Below are positions 5,612 to 8,972 of a DNA stretch of 8,972 bases, piece by piece. Within the stretch, counting starts at the first letter, position 1. Each line of letters starts with the position of its first letter. Made by a program: the position numbers and the translations under genes. The stretch comes from an uncultured Selenomonadales bacterium (GTDB taxonomy: Bacteria; Bacillota_C; Negativicutes; Selenomonadales; Selenomonadaceae), in contig CAMJNB010000032.1 in NCBI GenBank assembly GCA_946407175.1, forward strand, positions 1 through 8,972, read 5' to 3'. The notes beneath the pieces are model-generated. The model had not been told where the DNA came from. It ran no database searches and saw nothing but the letters and a program-made list of their open reading frames with translations.

Positions 5612-6648
5612 TAGCCCAAAAGTTGAATCGCGGCATTAATCACGTCGGCAGGCTTAATGTTATGCAGACAATTCGGCGCCGGGTATGACGGACATTTTTC
5701 AGGCGGAATTTTGCACGGACAGCACGGCTCATTGCTTGAAAGTGAAATTGCGTTTGGATTAAGTGGACGCCAGCGAGTTACGGGAGTACAGCCGAAAATT
5801 GTAATCATCTTAACGCCGGTAGTTGCGGCAATATGCGCGGAACCCGTGTCCACCGTGATAAATAAATCCGTGCGTCGAAAAATTTCCGCCAAGTCTGTGA
5901 GTGACGTTTCGCCGCAAAAATTGTAAACCTCAGCGTGCATACCGCTCATAACTTCAGCGGCGTAATCTTTATCGGCAGGTGCACCTACAATGAAAAATTC
6001 CGCGTCGTACCTTTCTGCAAGCGCGTTGACAGTTTCAACAAAGTATTCTTTAGCCCAAGTCTTAAGCTCAAAAGTTCCCTTGACGCAGAGTGCGATTTTA
6101 AATTTTTCACGCGGAAAGTAGGCAAGCAACTCTTTAGCCTTAGGCGAAAAAGTTTTTGGAAATTGCGGCGTGCCGTGACCGTCGATATTAAAAAATTTGC
6201 GTACAATTGCTTGATACGTTTCAGCCTGATGAGTTTGATTAAGGTCGTGCGTAATGTCCACAATGTCAGTGTAAAGAATCGTGACGCGACTTTTGTTGTC
6301 ATCAAAGACTTTAGAAGGTCCGACGCGAACGGGTATGCCGGACATAAAAGTTAAAAGCGCAGGTCTTAGTTTGCGGTCGAATGAAATCGAAAGGTCAAAC
6401 TTCCGACTCCGAATTTCATTAATCATTTGGCGCATCTGCTTAAACGTGCTGACTTTCGGCTTGTAGTCAAAAACTATCACGTCGTCAATTACGGGGTTGT
6501 CAATCACCGCGTCTTTAACAACGGCTTTAACCAGCGCCGTAATTTTTATGTAGGGAAAAGTTTTTTTGATTAAGTCAAGCGCGGCAGTTGTAAGTACCAC
6601 GTCGCCCAAATTTACAAGCATATTCACCAAAATATTTTTATATTTCAT
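5611..6648 (-). CDS. Glycosyltransferase family 9 (LPS heptosyltransferase-type)
   Basis: This 345-residue GT-B fold enzyme of the ADP-heptose:LPS heptosyltransferase family probably transfers a sugar to the growing LPS core at the cytoplasmic face of the inner membrane. The N-terminal domain carries L-G-D16-V-V-L-T-T-A-A-L (14-24), corresponding to the catalytic-Asp loop of WaaC/WaaF. The C-terminal donor-binding domain has the hallmark D267-T-G-S-A-H-I-A-A and then F-G-C-T-P-V-T-R-W-R-P (285-295). A Cys-rich segment follows (Cys at 309, 310, 312, 319, 327), a pattern seen in a subset of GT9 proteins. The ATG at 6648 is preceded by GAGGAAG at a rather long distance. The gene is third in a unit with the GT2 enzyme and the RuvC-like gene. 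The exact sugar and step cannot be assigned. Confidence 0.92.
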   Translation of the reverse strand: MKYKNILVNMLVNLGDVVLTTAALDLIKKTFPYIKITALVKAVVKDAVIDNPVIDDVIVFDYKPKVSTFKQMRQMINEIRSRKFDLSISFDRKLRPALLTFMSGIPVRVGPSKVFDDNKSRVTILYTDIVDITHDLNQTHQAETYQAIVRKFFNIDGHGTPQFPKTFSPKAKELLAYFPREKFKIALCVKGTFELKTWAKEYFVETVNALAERYDAEFFIVGAPADKDYAAEVMSGMHAEVYNFCGETSLTDLAEIFRRTDLFITVDTGSAHIAATTGVKMITIFGCTPVTRWRPLNPNAISLSSNEPCCPCKIPPEKCPSYPAPNCLHNIKPADVINAAIQLLG

Positions 6649-6660
6649 TTACAGTGAAAC

Positions 6661-6709
6661 TTCCTCATTCTAAATTTTTAATTCTTAATTCTAAATTCTT
6701 AATTCTCCG
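6661..6709. repeat. Heptamer repeat array between the two glycosyltransferase genes
   Basis: Seven 7-bp blocks lie in register from 6661. The core reads TTCTAAA (6668), TTTTTAA (6675), TTCTTAA (6682), TTCTAAA (6689), TTCTTAA (6696) and TTCTCCG (6703), with TTCCTCA at 6661. The consensus is TTCTTAA. The array contains the TAA stop (6699-6701) and last two residues of the GT2 gene and fills most of the gap to the GT9 start. Confidence 0.85.
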
Positions 6710-7475
6710 TGACGTGTTCGTTTTCCTTACCGAAGTACCAAAGTTTAACGTACTTTGCCATAGTGTAAAAGTAGTGAAAGAGTGAGAGGATAAAACCGAT
6801 TCTGCCGTCAAGAAAGCCGCCGCGCAGAAAGTACATGCGAAACGCCGCCCAAAACGGATGCGCTATCATATCAAAAAAGCTTGCGCGTTTACCTGCGTCG
6901 AACATTTTTTTTGCGGCAAGCGTCGTATAGACATTGAATTTGCCGAAATAATGTTCCCAATCGCGATAAGGATAGTGGACGAGGTATTTTGACTTCGGCA
7001 AGTCAACTTCCTTGCATTGGTGACAAATTTTTTGATGTACCAGCCCCGTGACGTACGTACCTGCCTTAGGCAAAAGACGCGTCACGTAATCGGGAAACCA
7101 TCCGCCGTGTTTTAGCGGTTGACCCCAAAAATAGCTTAACCGTGCAACGCGGTAGGCAAAATTTTTATCGTCACCGCGCAGAATTTTTTTTATTTCTTCG
7201 GCAAGTTCCGGCGTAACTCTTTCATCGGCGTCAAGAATGAAAATCCAATCGCAGGCGGCTTGCTTTACTGAAAAATCCTGTTGCGAACCCCAATCACCGT
7301 TCAAAGCGCGCTGAATGACACGTGCGCCGAGACTTTTGCAAATTGCCGCCGTGTTGTCCGTGCTGAAATCGTCAATTACCAAAACTTCGTCGGCAAAATC
7401 TTTTACGCTGTCGATACATGCGCCGATAAATTTTTCTTCGTTCTTCGCCAAAATTAAAACGGAAAGTTTAGCCAT
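6699..7475 (-). CDS. Glycosyltransferase family 2, WaaE/KdtX-like (LPS core)
   Basis: This 258-residue GT-A fold glycosyltransferase starts with L-S-V-L-I-L-A-K-N-E-E (4-14), a first nucleotide-sugar binding strand. V-I-D-D-F-S-T-D-N-T follows at 33-42, and the metal-binding D82-A-D84-E lies at the end of the I-F-I-L strand. The segment N-G-D-W-G-S-Q-Q-D (59-67) and the region around W-F-P-D-Y-V-T-R-L are typical of the WaaE/KdtX-type LPS core glucosyltransferases. The C-terminus (about 205-250) is aromatic and basic and likely sits on the inner membrane. The ATG at 7475 has only a weak AGG upstream, because the heptamer array occupies the leader. Together with the adjacent GT9 gene it points to outer-core LPS assembly and hence to a diderm cell. 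The last two codons and the stop fall in a heptamer array. Confidence 0.9.
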   Translation of the reverse strand: MAKLSVLILAKNEEKFIGACIDSVKDFADEVLVIDDFSTDNTAAICKSLGARVIQRALNGDWGSQQDFSVKQAACDWIFILDADERVTPELAEEIKKILRGDDKNFAYRVARLSYFWGQPLKHGGWFPDYVTRLLPKAGTYVTGLVHQKICHQCKEVDLPKSKYLVHYPYRDWEHYFGKFNVYTTLAAKKMFDAGKRASFFDMIAHPFWAAFRMYFLRGGFLDGRIGFILSLFHYFYTMAKYVKLWYFGKENEHVTEN

Positions 7476-7489
7476 TATCTAATACCTGT

Positions 7490-7538
7490 TTCCTAAAAAC
7501 TAATACTTAAAAGCTAATCGCTAACGGCTACCGGCTAA
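7490..7538. repeat. Heptamer repeat array at the 3' end of the RuvC-like gene
   Basis: Seven 7-bp blocks of the NNNCTAA type lie in register on the plus strand: TTCCTAA (7490), AAACTAA, TACTTAA, AAGCTAA (7511), TCGCTAA (7518), CGGCTAC (7525) and CGGCTAA (7532). The units match the right arm of the 1952-2052 array. The first three blocks in the direction of transcription encode the last five residues (L-A-G-S-R) and the TAG stop of the RuvC-like gene. Confidence 0.88.
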
Positions 7539-7910
7539 ATATCTTTTGGCAAGAATTTCGGCAACGATATTGTCAACCGGCACCGGCGGCACTTGCATTG
7601 ACACGGGCAAAAGTCTGCGCCAACCGCGTGGCGGGTTTTGTACCCAATATTCGCGCCTTGCCTCTTCGGTAGTAAATTTTTCGTCGATTACTTTAACCGG
7701 TAATTTTATCGCACGAATTTTTTTCTCCGCGTCAACGTGCGTCGTACCGTTGCCCAAAATTACCTGTTCAATTTCAAACTGCGCGGCAAGTTTTTCTATC
7801 GCCGTGTCAAAATTTTCAGTAGGGATAACTTCACTGAATTTCACTTCGCCGGCAGAACTTAAAACTGCAACGCCGCATTTATCTCTGCCGGGATCTACGC
7901 CCATTATCAT
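7521..7910 (-). CDS. RuvC/YqgF-like RNase H-fold nuclease domain protein
   Basis: This 129-residue protein has the order of acidic residues expected for the RuvC/YqgF (RuvX) ribonuclease H fold: M-G-V-D6-P-G-R-D-K-C-G-V-A in the first strand, V-I-D76-E-K-F-T-T-E-E-A-R in the middle, and V-P-V-D113-N-I-V-A-E-I-L-A near the C-terminus. YqgF proteins mature 16S rRNA, and RuvC enzymes cut Holliday junctions. This form starts with GVDPG and has a W-R-R-L-L-P-V-S-M-Q-V-P-P-V-P insert (about 97-111), so it resembles a divergent paralogue rather than standard RuvX. Its exact role is open. The ATG at 7910 has AAGGA 9 bases upstream and an extended -10 promoter nearby. It is first in a unit with two LPS glycosyltransferases. 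The C-terminal L-A-G-S-R is encoded by the heptamer array. Confidence 0.82.
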   Translation of the reverse strand: MIMGVDPGRDKCGVAVLSSAGEVKFSEVIPTENFDTAIEKLAAQFEIEQVILGNGTTHVDAEKKIRAIKLPVKVIDEKFTTEEARREYWVQNPPRGWRRLLPVSMQVPPVPVDNIVAEILAKRYLAGSR

Positions 7911-7936
7911 TAAAAATTTTCCTTATTAAGCCTGTA

Positions 7937-7945
7937 ATTTTACCA
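7937..7945 (-). promoter_or_regulatory. Extended -10 promoter of the RuvC-like/glycosyltransferase unit
   Basis: The minus strand reads TGGTAAAAT (7945 to 7937), a TAAAAT -10 box with the extended TG. It follows directly after the T tract of the terminator of the upstream gene. No -35 box is seen, since that region is the terminator stem. The predicted start is near 7930, about 20 bases before the ATG and just upstream of the AAGGA ribosome binding site. Confidence 0.5.
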
Positions 7946-7946
7946 C

Positions 7947-7989
7947 AAAAAAAGTAGAGGGCAGAAATCCTTAAGGTAGTTCTGCTCTC
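7947..7989 (-). terminator. Rho-independent terminator of the UDG-like gene
   Basis: On the minus strand GAGAGCAGAA (7989 to 7980) pairs with TTCTGCCCTC (7966 to 7957) with one internal A-C mismatch, around a 13-base loop (7979-7967). Three bases later comes a run of seven T (7953-7947). It lies about 27 bases after the stop of the 8017-8808 gene. The stem on the plus strand lacks a following T tract, so the terminator acts in the minus direction. Confidence 0.82.
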
Positions 7990-8016
7990 CAACGTTGTAC
8001 AAAATTTTTATACGAA

Positions 8017-8808
8017 TTACAATTCTGCCCAAGAAAAAGGACCGAGAGACGCGATACCGGCTCTGCAAAATTCGCGTACCAAGTAATATTGGACGGTGTT
8101 TTTCATAAGAGGATATTTGAACTGCGCGGGGTGGAAGAAATCCAAAATCATTTTGTCGCCCCAGCGATAAACGTCTTTTGAGCCTGTTGTCAGTTCATCT
8201 TTATAAAAGACAAAATCGCGCTTACGTCTGACTTTGCCTTCTTCATCTTCGGGACGCTTGCCGGTTACGCAGTAAAAAGTATTGCAACAAAGAATTATGT
8301 CGGGGTTTATAAGTTCAATTTCTTTTCTAAGTTCTGTGGCATCTTCATGGGCAAAATTTTTAAGCATTTTATAATCGGGAACAAGTTGACCGTCGCTTTT
8401 TTTCACGTTGACAATGGCGATAGCGCGTATCAAATCATCTTTTTGCTTAAAGATAGGTTTTTTCACGTACGGTACGGGATCAAACATGGCGTCATAAACT
8501 GCTTGCACCCATACGGCAAATTTAAACATTAACGCCGTGAAAGCGCCTCTGTTATTCCACATTTCGGCAAGATCTACGCCGTCGGGATTTTTCTCGACAT
8601 TTGCATAACCGCCTGCCTCCGGCATAAGAAAACAAATTTTCGGCTCTTGTATATTCCATTTATCGGGATTTACTATTCCGTCGCGGACAAATTTACCGTA
8701 AGGCGGCTCGTGCGTAACTCCGTAAGGTTCACCGGTAGAAAGTTTTTTTGCGTGCTTTTCTGCCCATTTATCAAAGAGCTTTTCCAATTTCGGCGTCTGA
8801 TAGCCCAT
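8017..8808 (-). CDS. Uracil-DNA glycosylase-superfamily-like protein (hypothetical)
   Basis: This 263-residue soluble protein is not confidently assigned, but its pattern fits the uracil-DNA glycosylase fold. A first strand with loop, K-I-C-F-L-M-P-E-A-G-G-Y (57-68), stands where the glycosylase catalytic loop lies. A second strand A-I-V-N-V-K-K-S-D-G (131-140) follows, then I-E-L-I-N-P-D-I-I-L-C-C-N-T (164-177), the helix-strand typical of the family. A late H226-P-A motif in F-F-H-P-A-Q stands where the family has its HPS-type loop. Glycosylase activity is inference only; related folds occur in proteins of unknown function. The ATG at 8808 has a G-rich ribosome binding site (GGGGGG, 8817-8822) 8 bases upstream. 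It is monocistronic, with its own promoter and terminator, so its job need not relate to its neighbours. Confidence 0.8.
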   Translation of the reverse strand: MGYQTPKLEKLFDKWAEKHAKKLSTGEPYGVTHEPPYGKFVRDGIVNPDKWNIQEPKICFLMPEAGGYANVEKNPDGVDLAEMWNNRGAFTALMFKFAVWVQAVYDAMFDPVPYVKKPIFKQKDDLIRAIAIVNVKKSDGQLVPDYKMLKNFAHEDATELRKEIELINPDIILCCNTFYCVTGKRPEDEEGKVRRKRDFVFYKDELTTGSKDVYRWGDKMILDFFHPAQFKYPLMKNTVQYYLVREFCRAGIASLGPFSWAEL

Positions 8809-8831
8809 AATATACGCCCCCCAATTCTATT

Positions 8832-8843
8832 TGAAAATTTTCA
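8832..8843. repeat. 12-bp perfect palindrome at the predicted transcription start
   Basis: TGAAAATTTTCA reads the same on both strands. It lies 6 bases downstream of the -10 box of the 8017-8808 gene. A similar segment, TTGAATTTTCGCACA, begins at 8847 and partly repeats TTGAAAATTTTCACA at 8831-8845. The position would suit a repressor operator, but A/T palindromes also arise by chance in this A/T-rich background. Confidence 0.5.
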
Positions 8844-8849
8844 CATTGA

Positions 8850-8878
8850 ATTTTCGCACAAAAACTTTATCGCGTCAA
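8850..8878 (-). promoter_or_regulatory. Sigma-70 type promoter of the UDG-like gene
   Basis: On the minus strand the -35 box TTGACG (8878-8873) is followed by a 17-base spacer and the -10 box GAAAAT (8855-8850), with TG one base before the -10. Spacing is ideal and the extended -10 strengthens it. The predicted start near 8843 leaves a leader of about 35 bases with the GGGGGG ribosome binding site. Confidence 0.75.
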
Positions 8879-8909
8879 GAAAATTTTTGTTAAAAGGTTA
8901 ACGAATAAG

Positions 8910-8950
8910 TTTTAGCCGTAACTAAAAAATTTTAGCCGTAACTAAAAAAT
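8910..8950. repeat. Two tandem copies of a 20-bp element with internal dyad
   Basis: The 20-base unit TTTAGCCGTAACTAAAAAAT occurs at 8911-8930 and is repeated exactly at 8931-8950. Each copy (with the T before it) contains a 6-bp dyad, TTTTAG / CTAAAA, around CCGTAA. The pair lies between the terminator of the upstream gene and the promoter of the UDG-like gene. The core TTAGCC recalls the heptamer arrays, but the period is 20, not 7. Confidence 0.85.
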
Positions 8951-8972
8951 CGGTGAAGAAAAACTCCACCGA
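8944..8972 (-). terminator. Rho-independent terminator of a gene beyond the window
   Basis: On the minus strand TCGGTGGAG pairs with CTTCACCGA (nine pairs including one G-U) around a TTTTT loop, spanning 8972-8950. Six T follow at once (8949-8944). No coding sequence of the upstream gene is visible inside the window. The stem may extend past the edge. Confidence 0.85.

Noticed and set aside
5690..5760. Cys-rich tail of the GT9 enzyme as a fused metal-binding domain
   Set aside because: Similar Cys clusters after the W-R-P motif occur in a subset of family 9 glycosyltransferases, so it is probably part of the domain.
5935..6354. 139-codon plus-strand open frame inside the family 9 glycosyltransferase
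   Set aside because: It is antisense to a well-supported gene, its composition is that of a shadow frame, and no ribosome binding site or family resemblance is seen.
7546..7929. 127-codon plus-strand open frame opposite the RuvC-like gene
   Set aside because: It mirrors the RuvC-like gene, whose minus-strand frame has ordered acidic motifs, a ribosome binding site and a promoter.

Overview
The window looks like a chromosomal segment from a low-to-moderate GC diderm Firmicute, most likely of the Negativicutes (Selenomonadales). Evidence for this is the Firmicute-style gene order secG - carboxylesterase - rnr next to two lipopolysaccharide-type glycosyltransferases. This taxonomic call is inference. 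Every supported gene lies on the minus strand, so the text runs from high to low coordinates, the direction of transcription.

8972-8809: the end of an upstream transcription unit (hairpin terminator with T tract), a duplicated 20-bp element, then a well-formed promoter with a 12-bp palindrome at the predicted start site. 8808-8017: a stand-alone gene for a protein resembling the uracil-DNA glycosylase superfamily, closed by its own terminator (7947-7989). 7910-5611: a three-gene unit behind an extended -10 promoter: a small RuvC/YqgF-like nuclease, a family 2 glycosyltransferase of the WaaE/KdtX type and a family 9 (heptosyltransferase-type) glycosyltransferase. The last two probably build the LPS core. 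5556-2042: a second extended -10 promoter starts the housekeeping unit secG (protein export), an Est30-like carboxylesterase, a PaaI-like thioesterase and rnr (RNase R without its N-terminal helix-turn-helix). 1949-1: a multi-spanning PAP2-type membrane protein with altered active-site motifs, an unrecognised CxxC protein, a small Nif11-like protein and a truncated unknown ORF. These four are tightly packed and look co-transcribed.

The most striking non-coding signal is a family of degenerate 7-bp tandem repeats. Six arrays sit in six of the intercistronic gaps, and each begins at or just inside the 3' end of the upstream gene. Three of them (1952-2052, 5249-5276, 7490-7538) share the core TTAGC/GCTAA. 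The others (4463-4497, 5570-5611, 6661-6709) keep the 7-bp period with other cores. At four genes (rnr, esterase, family 2 glycosyltransferase, RuvC-like) the array supplies the stop codon and the last 2-8 residues. A stop-bearing unit repeated every 7 bp puts stop codons in all three frames, which may explain why the arrays are tolerated there. No tRNA, rRNA, CRISPR array, transposase or phage gene was seen. No stretch over 300 bases lacks a gene.
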